Below are positions 1 through 6,941 of a stretch of DNA of 7,379 nt, one piece after another (positions within the stretch are counted from its first letter, which is position 1; every line of letters starts with the position of its first letter). Made by a program: the position numbers and the translations under genes. The stretch spans positions 1-7,379 of the forward strand of contig JAZDLC010000444.1 in the NCBI GenBank assembly GCA_043802345.1. Reading direction: 5' to 3'. Under the pieces are notes generated by a model. That model was not told where the DNA came from, did not search any database, and saw nothing but the letters and a program-made list of their open reading frames with translations. Origin of the DNA: JAZDLC01 sp043802345. GTDB taxonomy: Bacteria > Planctomycetota > B15-G4 > JADJEK01.

Positions 1-101
1 ACCCGCCCGCGCAACTCATCGGCAAGGCGCGTGCGGAAGGATGGGGTGGCATCCCTCCTGGCTGCTTGACGGATCCGGCGCGGCGCATGATACTGCCGTG
101 A
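1..101 (+). CDS. Possible 3' end of an upstream gene (partial, weak)
   Basis: The reading frame entering at base 3 stays open for 32 codons and ends at TGA (99-101), 45 bp before the next start. The peptide ends in DPARRMILP and matches no family I recognise. Codon third positions are mostly G or C, but another plus-strand frame over the same bases looks much the same (open to a stop at 67-69), so coding bias does not settle it. It lies in the same frame as the following lipoprotein gene, with this TGA as the only stop between them. If real, it would be the preceding member of the plus-strand operon. It could equally be noncoding leader sequence. Confidence 0.22.
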   Translation, partial: PPAQLIGKARAEGWGGIPPGCLTDPARRMILP

Positions 102-146
102 ATCGCCCGTTCGCTTCGTTTCCAGCTCCCGCAAGGACCCCGCATC

Positions 147-848
147 ATGCATTTCGCTCTCCTCCTCCTTCTGCTCGTCACCGGCTGCGCCACGGCGCCG
201 GAGCGTTCCCTGCTGGAGCGCGCTCTGGACCGCCGGGGAGGGACCGAGAAGGTCATCCAGGCCGCTGGTGTGGTTCGCACTTCCCATGGCACTCTGCGGG
301 GCGTGCCGTGCCACACCTCCTCCAGCTACCGCGAGCCGAACATGCTGCGCTGGAAGTTCCAGTTTGATGGCATTGATCAGGTGGTTGAGCAGGTATTCGA
401 TGGCCGCTCCGCCTATCAGGAGAATGGCACGCGGAAGGTCAGGCTCGGGATTTCCGAGGCGCGCATCGTCCGCAACAAGTGCATGGACGAGAGTGTCTTC
501 TGGATGGTTGGCCTGGCGGATCCGAATCTGACCGTGGCCGAGCTGGGTCCCGGGGAATACGATGGAATTCCAATCCTGGGGATGCGGGTTGAGCACCGGA
601 CCGGCTATTCAAGGGATCTGTTCTTTGACGCGTCGACGCTTGACCTCCTCGGCAGTGAGGGGATGAGCTGGACCGAGACCGGACGCCGGCGGACCCTTGT
701 TCTCTACTCCGACTTCCAGAACGTGGAAGGTATGAGACTGCCGATGCGACAGAAGACCCTGGTGGATGGAGAAGTCGTTTCCGAGGAGATCTGCGACTCC
801 ATCAGCTTCGAGAAGGTCCCCCCGCCGGAAGCGTTCGCGTTTCAGTAG
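147..848 (+). CDS. Outer-membrane lipoprotein with LolA/LppX-like fold
   Basis: This 233-residue protein is predicted to be lipidated and held in the envelope. Residues 1-14 form a very short signal peptide with a lipobox (V11-T12-G13-C14). Six consecutive leucines make the hydrophobic core, and the n-region has no Lys or Arg, only His2. The mature part starts with an amphipathic helix (SLLERALDRRGGTEKV) and continues as beta strands; residues 155-231 read as 'phenylalanine-Asp-x-x-T-x-x-L ... Y-S-D-F ... G-x-x-L-P ... P-P-x-A-F'. This pattern is typical of the LolA/LppX-type lipoprotein-sorting fold, which binds acyl chains in a half-barrel. The start is well fixed: AAGGA at 133-137 lies 9 bp upstream, and no other start codon follows the in-frame TGA at 99-101. 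It precedes an HtrA-like gene by 58 bp, probably in one operon. The family call comes from pattern reading; ligand and exact role are unknown. Confidence 0.8.
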   Translation: MHFALLLLLLVTGCATAPERSLLERALDRRGGTEKVIQAAGVVRTSHGTLRGVPCHTSSSYREPNMLRWKFQFDGIDQVVEQVFDGRSAYQENGTRKVRLGISEARIVRNKCMDESVFWMVGLADPNLTVAELGPGEYDGIPILGMRVEHRTGYSRDLFFDASTLDLLGSEGMSWTETGRRRTLVLYSDFQNVEGMRLPMRQKTLVDGEVVSEEICDSISFEKVPPPEAFAFQ

Positions 849-896
849 GGTGGTTGCTGTCCGGCACACGGTGGATAGAGACCACGGAGCCGCGCT

Positions 897-900
897 GGAG
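897..900 (+). promoter_or_regulatory. Ribosome binding site that fixes the start of the HtrA-like gene
   Basis: GGAG lies 6 bp upstream of the ATG at 907. The open frame begins further upstream (ATG at 766, inside the lipoprotein gene), but those extra 47 residues are arginine/serine-rich and carry no export signal. The product read from 907 opens directly with a signal peptide, so this site decides the start. A second in-frame ATG at 916 would also keep a signal peptide, but its spacing to this site is longer. Confidence 0.6.
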
Positions 901-906
901 ACGATC

Positions 907-2013
907 ATGACCAGAATGGGACTCATCCTCCACATCGCGTTGGCGCTGGTTGGAGCGGCGTCCCTGGCCGGCGCCTCCGGGCAGACGGACGATTCAGAAC
1001 AGTTGGAGGCCCTTTCGAGGCTGGGTCGGGAGTTCTCCTCTCACCTGGTCCGGGTGCGAGTCCAGCAGACCTTCGATGTGGTCCGCGTCGACGGGGTCAA
1101 GATCCGGACGGAGATCATCCCGATCGGATTCCGCACCGGCCTGATCCTGACCAACGAACCACTGATCCTGACTCCGGCGTCAGCCTCGATGCTCCCGCCG
1201 CGGCTCTCTCCGGGCCAGCGGGTGGCCCGCCCGCAGAACCTGTCGGAGGTGCAGTATCTGCTGGTCCTGAAGGACGGCTCCACCCGAAAGGCCGAGGTCA
1301 CCGGGCGGATCGACACGCTGAACCTGTTGCAGCTCAGGCTGGCGGATCCATCCGATGTGCCGGAGGAACTCCGGCATCCGCTGCCGCTGAAGAGCGCCCG
1401 GAGACCGGTGGGTGGAGAGTGGCTGGGAATCGTGATGTTCCGACAACCGACCGAAGGCCCGCATGTCGACACGCTCCACTTCCAGTTTCAGAAGGACCGC
1501 GAGCAGTATTCCCGGCCGATCATCATGGGGTCGAGCCTCGGGCATATCGGCTGCCCGGTGCTGACCACCGACGGAGCGCTTGCCGGCATCCTGAACGCCT
1601 TTCCTGCTGACAGGGAAGGCGCGGTCGAACCCGACGATCTGATCGCCGGCGCTGCGCGGGATCCGCTTGCGCAGCGCGCGGGAACGCGCTTCCTCTCCCT
1701 CATGACTGGCGGCGAAGTGGAGCAGGTTCTAGGCCCGATCGTCTCGCGGTACGAGACCGCGGTACCGTACGAGCTGCTGGGGATTCGGCTGCACGTGAGC
1801 GGCGCGTCACTGCGGGTCCACTCGCTCATCGAAGAGCGCGAGGACGGACTGCTCCTCGCGGGAGACCTGATTCGCGCCCTTTCAGGCACTCCGGTCGCAA
1901 GCCTGGAGGAGTTTGACCTTGCGCTGGAGGAAGGCCTGGAACAGGACCAGGGACGCATCACCCTTGAAGTCGAGCGGCAGGGCGAGACGGTCACGGTTTC
2001 CCTGACACCCTGA
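907..2013 (+). CDS. Exported HtrA/DegP-like PDZ protein, predicted catalytically dead
   Basis: The protein has 368 residues. Residues 1-24 are a Sec signal peptide (core LILHIALALVGAASLAGA). Residues about 40-235 follow the trypsin-like core of HtrA/DegP: 'IPIGFRTGLILTN' (71-83) matches the 'GSGFV..G.ILTN' segment, 'LVLKDGSTRKAEVTG' (119-133) the DG-x-x-x-x-A-x-V-x-G segment, and 'GHIGCPVLTTDGALAGI' (212-228) the 'GNSGGPL.n..G.viGI' active-site loop. At the expected catalytic positions I see Glu84/Pro85 instead of His, Asn139 instead of Asp, and Ile214 instead of Ser. Residues about 287-366 form a PDZ domain (LLGIRL ... LAGDLIRALSGTPVASLEEF ... ITLEVERQGETVTVSL). It is shorter than DegP, with one PDZ as in DegS. 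The likely role is binding or chaperoning envelope polypeptides rather than cleaving them. It lies 58 bp after the lipoprotein gene and 34 bp before the radical SAM gene. The PDZ call is firm; loss of activity is inferred from alignment by eye. Confidence 0.82.
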   Translation: MTRMGLILHIALALVGAASLAGASGQTDDSEQLEALSRLGREFSSHLVRVRVQQTFDVVRVDGVKIRTEIIPIGFRTGLILTNEPLILTPASASMLPPRLSPGQRVARPQNLSEVQYLLVLKDGSTRKAEVTGRIDTLNLLQLRLADPSDVPEELRHPLPLKSARRPVGGEWLGIVMFRQPTEGPHVDTLHFQFQKDREQYSRPIIMGSSLGHIGCPVLTTDGALAGILNAFPADREGAVEPDDLIAGAARDPLAQRAGTRFLSLMTGGEVEQVLGPIVSRYETAVPYELLGIRLHVSGASLRVHSLIEEREDGLLLAGDLIRALSGTPVASLEEFDLALEEGLEQDQGRITLEVERQGETVTVSLTP

Positions 2014-2034
2014 AGGACCCCTCACTCCAGGGAC

Positions 2035-2040
2035 GAGAAG
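2035..2040 (+). promoter_or_regulatory. Weak ribosome binding site ahead of a TTG start
   Basis: GAGAAG lies 7 bp upstream of the TTG at 2048. It is the only purine-rich stretch at a suitable distance. No ATG or GTG occurs in this frame between the upstream in-frame stop (TGA at 2003-2005) and 2048, and the next in-frame Met is around residue 419, so the TTG start is the only sensible one. Weak site plus rare start suggests low translation or coupling to the upstream gene. Confidence 0.45.
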
Positions 2041-2047
2041 AACCACA

Positions 2048-4243
2048 TTGGCGAAGATCCTGTTTGTCTACCCACCCACGGCCGATCCCACCGGCCCCTA
2101 CCTCTCGATACCGTGCCTCAAGGCGGCCGTCGAGGAGCGTGGGCACGACGCGACAGTTCTCGACCTCAATCTGGCCGGCTATCTCGACCTGCTGACCGGC
2201 GAGCGGCTGAGGGAGATCGCCGGAGACTGCAGAAAGCGGCTCGCGTCCCTGCCGGTGACCGGGCTCGCGTGGCCACAGGCGGCGGAGTACCTGGCACTTT
2301 CGGTGGCGGTGCACGATGCTGACGGCGTGGCCTCCGAAATCGACGGCGCGGTGCGGGGACTACGTGATCCGGAGCAGTTCCACGATTCCGACCGGTATCA
2401 GCGGATCTCTACTCTTCTGGAGAGGGCGTTGGCACTGATCTCGGCCCGCCACTTCCCACTGGAACTCTCGTTCACGCGATACGACGCCCCCTTCTCCCTG
2501 AACACGGCCGAAGAGATCGAGCGAGCCAGCGGACCGGACGCGAACCCGTTCTTCCGGAGCTATCAGACCCGCTTGGTTCCGGCCGTGCACTCAGCCTCTC
2601 CCGATGTGGTGGGGATTTCGGCTGTCTTCAACGCCCAGCTTCAGCAGGCGTTCTCGGTCGGCCGGCTCCTCCGGAAGTGTTTCCCGCGAATCCACGTCAC
2701 GCTGGGCGGAGCCGCCGTCACTCAGCTCGCCCTGCGCGCCGACTGCGACGCCCTGAGAAGCCTGAATGCCTTCGCCGATTCCCTGGTTCTGTTCGAGGGT
2801 GAAAGTTCTCTTCCTGAGCTCCTGGATCTCATCGACAGGGGAGAGAGCTCACGCTCACCCGACAACGTGATCCGCCTCGACTCGGATCCGAGAGAGTTCG
2901 TCCCCAGGCCGAACTTCCTGGACCTCGACGTCCTGCCGGCGCCCGACTACGGAGGGCTTCCCCTGGAGGGGTATCTTTCCCCGGAGCCGATCCTGTACGT
3001 CGCTCCGACACGCGGTTGCTTCCGGGCTCGATGCGCCTTCTGCCACTACGGCCTGGCGGACACCGGCACGGCCCCGTACAGAAAGCGTGACGCAAAGCTG
3101 GTGGTCGAGGATATCTCGCGCCTGCAGCAACGCCACGGCGCGCGGTTCTTCTACTTCGCCGGCGATCTGATCGACCCCCGCTACCTGCTCGACCTGGCGG
3201 AGGAGATCCTCGCCGCCAAGCTCCAGATCCGATTCACGTCTGATCTCAGGATCGAGCGCTCGTTCGGTGAAGAGGAGTGCCGGAGGCTCAGGGCCGCGGG
3301 AATGGTCGCGGCCGCCTTCGGCACCGAATCTGACTCTCCCCGCCTGCTTGGCCTGGTGGACAAGGGAACCCGACCATCCCTGAACAGGACGGTCTTCCGG
3401 CAGTTCGCCGAGGCGGGCATCGCGGTTCAGGCGATGACCATCCTCGACTTCCCTACGGAGACTGCGGCCGAGGCGCATGCCACCCTCGACCTGATCGAGG
3501 ACTGTCGGGACACCATCGACCTGTTCTTCATGGAGGAGTTCGACCTGGAGGCCGGATCAAGGGTCTTCCGCGATCCGACGCGGTACGGCCTGACCGAGGT
3601 GTACTACTCCAAGGGAGACGACTACCGGCTGCACGCCCGCCACGTCGAGCAGCAGCGCTCCAAGAGCCCCGGGGAAACCCGGGCGATCGTCCGCCGGCTG
3701 AACAGACTGGCGTCCCGATATGGGCGGAGACCGTACCCGTACGCCGGTGTGGTCTCGGTGGCTCACACGTTGCTGTACTTTGACCAGCATGGACGGCACG
3801 TGTTCAAGCAGGCCGCCCGGACGCGCCCCTCCAGAACGCCGAACGGGGAGCCGGACCTGGACCTGGACTCCACCAGGCCCGCGCTCACGGACGACCTGAG
3901 CCTGTGTGACTGGCCTTACGACCTGCACGAACTGGCCGAGCACGTCGCCTCCGTGGCCGGAGATCTGGAGAGACGGCGACACGAGGAACTTCGGGACGTG
4001 AGCCGGGCGACCTACGAGGTGCTCTCCAGCGGCGTCCCGAAGGTCCTCCCCAGAGAGTCGTACTACCTGCTCCCGAAAGTCGGGCCGCCGCTCTCCATCC
4101 CGTGCTGGCTCTGGATGCTGATTTCCTGCTTCGATGGCGAGACCAGCCTGCGCGAGGCCGCCAATCTGGTCAGCGTGCCGCCGCGAGAAGCGGCGGCCGC
4201 CGTCCAGGCGCTGATGCAGCGCGGTCTCCTGGTCGTCAGTTGA
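2048..4243 (+). CDS. B12-binding-domain radical SAM protein with PqqD-like C-terminus
   Basis: This 731-residue protein should be a cytosolic [4Fe-4S] enzyme that cleaves S-adenosylmethionine to a radical. The N-terminal part (about 2-265) is a cobalamin-binding-type Rossmann region: 'KILFVYPP', 'LKAAVEERGHDATVLDLN', 'PDVVGISAVFNAQ', 'VTLGGAAVTQL' and 'LFEGESSLPELL'. The DxHxxG cobalamin-ligand motif is not visible, so whether it holds B12 is open. The radical SAM core (about 315-500) has C324-x4-C329-x2-C332 (RGCFRARCAFCHYG), then 'FYFAGDLIDP' and the SAM-contact region 'AAFGTESDSPRLLGLVDKGT' (422-441). Residues about 665-730 (LL-P ... FDGETSLREAANLV ... VQALMQRGLL) resemble PqqD, the peptide-recognition winged helix of RiPP pathways. 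The TTG start is placed exactly where the family begins (MAKILFVYPPT). It is third in the probable operon. Substrate unknown: RiPP maturation, C-methylation or lipid modification are all possible. Confidence 0.88.
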   Translation: MAKILFVYPPTADPTGPYLSIPCLKAAVEERGHDATVLDLNLAGYLDLLTGERLREIAGDCRKRLASLPVTGLAWPQAAEYLALSVAVHDADGVASEIDGAVRGLRDPEQFHDSDRYQRISTLLERALALISARHFPLELSFTRYDAPFSLNTAEEIERASGPDANPFFRSYQTRLVPAVHSASPDVVGISAVFNAQLQQAFSVGRLLRKCFPRIHVTLGGAAVTQLALRADCDALRSLNAFADSLVLFEGESSLPELLDLIDRGESSRSPDNVIRLDSDPREFVPRPNFLDLDVLPAPDYGGLPLEGYLSPEPILYVAPTRGCFRARCAFCHYGLADTGTAPYRKRDAKLVVEDISRLQQRHGARFFYFAGDLIDPRYLLDLAEEILAAKLQIRFTSDLRIERSFGEEECRRLRAAGMVAAAFGTESDSPRLLGLVDKGTRPSLNRTVFRQFAEAGIAVQAMTILDFPTETAAEAHATLDLIEDCRDTIDLFFMEEFDLEAGSRVFRDPTRYGLTEVYYSKGDDYRLHARHVEQQRSKSPGETRAIVRRLNRLASRYGRRPYPYAGVVSVAHTLLYFDQHGRHVFKQAARTRPSRTPNGEPDLDLDSTRPALTDDLSLCDWPYDLHELAEHVASVAGDLERRRHEELRDVSRATYEVLSSGVPKVLPRESYYLLPKVGPPLSIPCWLWMLISCFDGETSLREAANLVSVPPREAAAAVQALMQRGLLVVS
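4177..4197. other. GC-rich inverted repeat at the convergent gene ends
   Basis: GCCGCCGC (4177-4184) and GCGGCGGC (4190-4197) form a perfect 8-bp stem with a 5-nt loop (GAGAA on the plus strand). It lies inside the last codons of the radical SAM gene and 39 bp past the stop of the minus-strand subtilase gene. It could help stop transcripts from the minus strand, but no T-run follows on either strand, so it is not a classical intrinsic terminator. It may simply reflect Ala/Arg codons in GC-rich DNA. Confidence 0.3.
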
Positions 4244-6941
4244 TCTGGATGTTCCCGCCTCCCGGCAGTGATCCGCCCCCCCCCGCAACCAGGGTGATCG
4301 ACAGCCCATCCATCGCAGTCCCGTCGCTCAGAATCAGCTTTGGCTTCCCGGTCTCGGCATCCACCGCCTCGCCAGAGTAGTCATGGACCTCTCCCGCGAT
4401 CCCGTCATGGTCGAGATCGGTGGTCGCCACGATGCGATAGGTCCCTTCCGGAAGCGGATCAAGAACGTACTCGTCCGCGGTCTCCTCGGTCACGTTCAGG
4501 ACGAGCGACGTCTCGCCGGTGATCACATCGACGGCCAGCACATGAACCGTCTGGACACCCACGGGGCCGCCTTCCTCCACGTTCAGTTCGACCGATAGAT
4601 AGTTCGTGCCCGCGGAGGTCTGGATGGTCAACAGCGACTGATACACCCCGGGCAGCATCCCGCCCGAGCGGGCCGCCACGTCAAGGGAGCAAGGGGTCTG
4701 GCCGCTCGTGACCATCGGCTGGATCCAGGACACGCTGCTGGTCACCGAGAGGACCTGGACCGGTCCTCCGCCGCCCCGGTTGACCACGGCAAACTGCCGG
4801 ACCTCCCCGTCGGATGAGAAGGCAATCCGGGACGGGCCGACGAACGGATCCGCCGGACCGCTCCCAAGTCCCAGCGCGATGGCCACCGACTGTCCCGCGT
4901 CGATTCGGCCGAATCCGTACTCGGGGTCCCAGCCCGGCGAGCCGCGGTCGATCGCGCCCGCCTCGAGGTACGTTTCCACCTCCGTCGGTGTCAGGTTGGG
5001 GTCGACCGAGCGCAGCAGGAAGGCGAGCGCGGCCACGTGGGGAGCGGCCATGGATGTGCCGGTCTTCTGCGCATACGTTGCGCCAAGGGCCGGATCCACC
5101 ACCGTCGACAGGATCCCGTCCGGATAGCCGTCCTGGTTCAGGTCGGCGTACCGATCCCCTCCTGGAGCCGCCAGATCGACGTGCGAACCGTACGAAGAGT
5201 AATACGTGCGGTTGTCCGCCGCGTCCGTGGCGGACACTGCGATCGACTCCGGGAAGGCTGCTGGGTACATCGGCACCGTGGAGTTGGCGTTGCCCGCGGC
5301 GGCAACCACGATCACTCCCGCCTCTACCGCGTCCCGCACGGCCTGGTGCAGGATACTGGAATAGCTCGGGCCGCCCAGACTCATGTTGATGACCTCTGCC
5401 CGGACAGGCGGCACGAAGCCGGACGCGTTCGGCAGACCGGCGGCGTACAGAATGCCCTGGGCAATGTCGAAGTCGGTTCCGCCCAGAAGGCCGAGCACCC
5501 GGACGGGCATGATCATGCCGCTGGAGGTGCCCCCCGCGACCCCGAGACCGTTGTTGGTCGCGGCCGCCAGCGTGCCGGCCACATGCGTTCCGTGCGTCCC
5601 CATGGATACAAACGGATCGGTGGGGTTGGAATCGATGCCGTTGCCGTCGCCGGCATTCCACGCGTCGCCCACGAAGTCATACCCGGACGACAATCGCCCG
5701 GCGAAGTCGGGGTGATCCGACCGGATTCCGGTATCGAGGACGGCGATGATCCCGGACGGGCTGCCGCCCTCCAGAGCCCAGGCGGCTTCGAATCCCGCCT
5801 GGCGCATGTCCCACTGCTGGGGGTAGAGAGGATCGCTCGGCGTATCGAAAGTCGCCCTGAGTCGATTCGGCTCGGCGACACGGACGCCTTTTTGAGTCAT
5901 GGCCCTCGCGCAAAGCTGAGAGGTCTCGAGCCGGGCCTCGGCCGCCGTGGCCTTCTCCGGCACCAGCCGGCCCAGCAGCCGCAGCCGCCACCAGCCGTCT
6001 GGCGCGCGGGCAACCACTGAGCACCCGAGCTCCGCGGCGACCTGCGACGCATCCTCACCCGGCTCCAACTGCACGACCAGTTCACCCGCCAGCAGGTCTC
6101 CGTCTTCGGAGAAGCTCCCGGAAGTTCCGCCAGAGAGCCAGAAGCCATCCCCCAGGGTCACCGAGCCGCTCGCGGTCGCATGTCCCTGGTTCTCGGCCAC
6201 GTCGCATTCCGAGGGAGCCTGGTGCTGGATCTGAACCACCGCCCGCACCGCCTGCGTGCCCGCGCCGGTGAGCAGCAGCGAGTAGACGCCGTCAGCATTC
6301 AGCGGGATCGGACCGATTTCCACGCGCCGTCCCGACTCGGCCACGAACAACAGTTCATCCAGCGACAAGAGCAGTCCGCCCGGCCCTCGCACCTCGGGAA
6401 TCAGCAGCGGCGCCCCTCCCTTCTTCGTGGTGAGGACCACGGTCGCCTGCGCCCCGGACCGAGCCGGGAACTGCACGGTCTCCGTCTCTGCTTCGTGCAG
6501 CTTCAGTTTCCTGGAGATCTTCGTTGGAAGCTGCTCCCGAACGACGAGCCTGTAGGTTCCAAGCCGGCTCTCGCCGCCGGTGACCCGCAGCTCGTAGGTT
6601 CCGCCCTCCGCCACGGGAATCTTGCAGATCCTCTGCTTCAACCCGTTGCGCTTGGTCACTCGCTGGAACGAATCCAGGTTCAACCGGACACCGTCCTTCC
6701 AGAGTTCCAGTTTCGGATGCACCCTGAATCCCGGCGCCGAAACCGCCGAGGCACTCAGTCTCGAGCCTGGCAGAAACTCAGCCTGCACCCGGTCGACGTC
6801 GCCCGAGAAGGCGTGTTTCCCGATAAATGCCTGTCCCGGTTCGAGGACGGCGTCCAGAGGAGGTTCCTGGCACTTTGCGGCGCCCGCAAGCAGCGGACAG
6901 AGTGCCCCCAGGAAAGTGGAGATTTTGATCAAGTTGTTCAT
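4236..6941 (-). CDS. Secreted S8 (subtilisin-family) serine peptidase, multidomain
   Basis: From the ATG at 6941 the product has 901 residues. Residues 1-22 form a signal peptide (NNLIKISTFLGALCPLLAGAA). Two PPC-like beta domains follow (about 30-135 and 140-242), then a prodomain-like segment (about 283-325, GELVVQLEPGEDASQVAAEL) resembling the fervidolysin-type N-terminal prodomain. The S8 domain (about 370-690) has the full catalytic set: Asp403 (VLDTG), His450 (HGTHVAGT), Asn551 (AAAGN) and Ser630 (GTSMAAPH). A DLNQDGYPDG loop at 600-609 looks calcium-binding. Two beta domains follow: Ig/BACON-like (697-790), then transthyretin-like (795-885) with a DLDHDG loop, and a glycine-rich tail ending NIQIN. 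No membrane anchor or known sorting tail is visible. It likely degrades extracellular protein after self-processing. The frame stays open to a GTG at 6986, but that start adds 15 residues ahead of the signal peptide; ribosome sites at both are weak. It overlaps the radical SAM gene by 8 bp tail-to-tail. Confidence 0.93.
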   Translation of the reverse strand: MNNLIKISTFLGALCPLLAGAAKCQEPPLDAVLEPGQAFIGKHAFSGDVDRVQAEFLPGSRLSASAVSAPGFRVHPKLELWKDGVRLNLDSFQRVTKRNGLKQRICKIPVAEGGTYELRVTGGESRLGTYRLVVREQLPTKISRKLKLHEAETETVQFPARSGAQATVVLTTKKGGAPLLIPEVRGPGGLLLSLDELLFVAESGRRVEIGPIPLNADGVYSLLLTGAGTQAVRAVVQIQHQAPSECDVAENQGHATASGSVTLGDGFWLSGGTSGSFSEDGDLLAGELVVQLEPGEDASQVAAELGCSVVARAPDGWWRLRLLGRLVPEKATAAEARLETSQLCARAMTQKGVRVAEPNRLRATFDTPSDPLYPQQWDMRQAGFEAAWALEGGSPSGIIAVLDTGIRSDHPDFAGRLSSGYDFVGDAWNAGDGNGIDSNPTDPFVSMGTHGTHVAGTLAAATNNGLGVAGGTSSGMIMPVRVLGLLGGTDFDIAQGILYAAGLPNASGFVPPVRAEVINMSLGGPSYSSILHQAVRDAVEAGVIVVAAAGNANSTVPMYPAAFPESIAVSATDAADNRTYYSSYGSHVDLAAPGGDRYADLNQDGYPDGILSTVVDPALGATYAQKTGTSMAAPHVAALAFLLRSVDPNLTPTEVETYLEAGAIDRGSPGWDPEYGFGRIDAGQSVAIALGLGSGPADPFVGPSRIAFSSDGEVRQFAVVNRGGGGPVQVLSVTSSVSWIQPMVTSGQTPCSLDVAARSGGMLPGVYQSLLTIQTSAGTNYLSVELNVEEGGPVGVQTVHVLAVDVITGETSLVLNVTEETADEYVLDPLPEGTYRIVATTDLDHDGIAGEVHDYSGEAVDAETGKPKLILSDGTAMDGLSITLVAGGGGSLPGGGNIQIN
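4276..4284. repeat. Nine-base C/G homopolymer near the 3' end of the subtilase gene
   Basis: Nine consecutive C on the plus strand (nine G in the minus-strand gene) encode part of the Gly-Gly-Gly-Gly stretch in the C-terminal tail. Only 13 codons follow before the stop. A one-base loss would remove the stop and run on to one near 3557, antisense to the radical SAM gene; a one-base gain also bypasses the normal stop. It may be a slippage site or a sequencing-error hotspot. Confidence 0.9.

Noticed and set aside
41..367. Plus-strand open frame overlapping the start of the lipoprotein gene
   Set aside because: It lacks family-like segments and is rich in Pro/Arg/His, typical of an out-of-frame reading of GC-rich DNA; the overlapping frame has a lipobox, a ribosome site and LolA-like pattern.
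766..906. N-terminal extension of the HtrA-like gene from the ATG at 766
   Set aside because: The 47 extra residues overlap the lipoprotein gene and are Arg/Ser-rich, and would bury the signal peptide that begins at 907.
1745..1765. Direct repeat CGCGGTAC (1745-1752 and 1758-1765)
   Set aside because: Two 8-base copies inside the PDZ gene between conserved segments; explained by codon use, with no further copies.
3557..4309. Long minus-strand frame antisense to the radical SAM gene
   Set aside because: It shows no recognisable domain, and the plus strand over the same bases carries clear radical SAM and PqqD-like features. It matters only as the run-on frame if the G9 tract loses a base.
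5037..6020. Long plus-strand frame antisense to the catalytic domain of the subtilase
   Set aside because: The opposite strand encodes the complete S8 catalytic motifs; this frame is Arg/His/Gly-rich and has no domain pattern.
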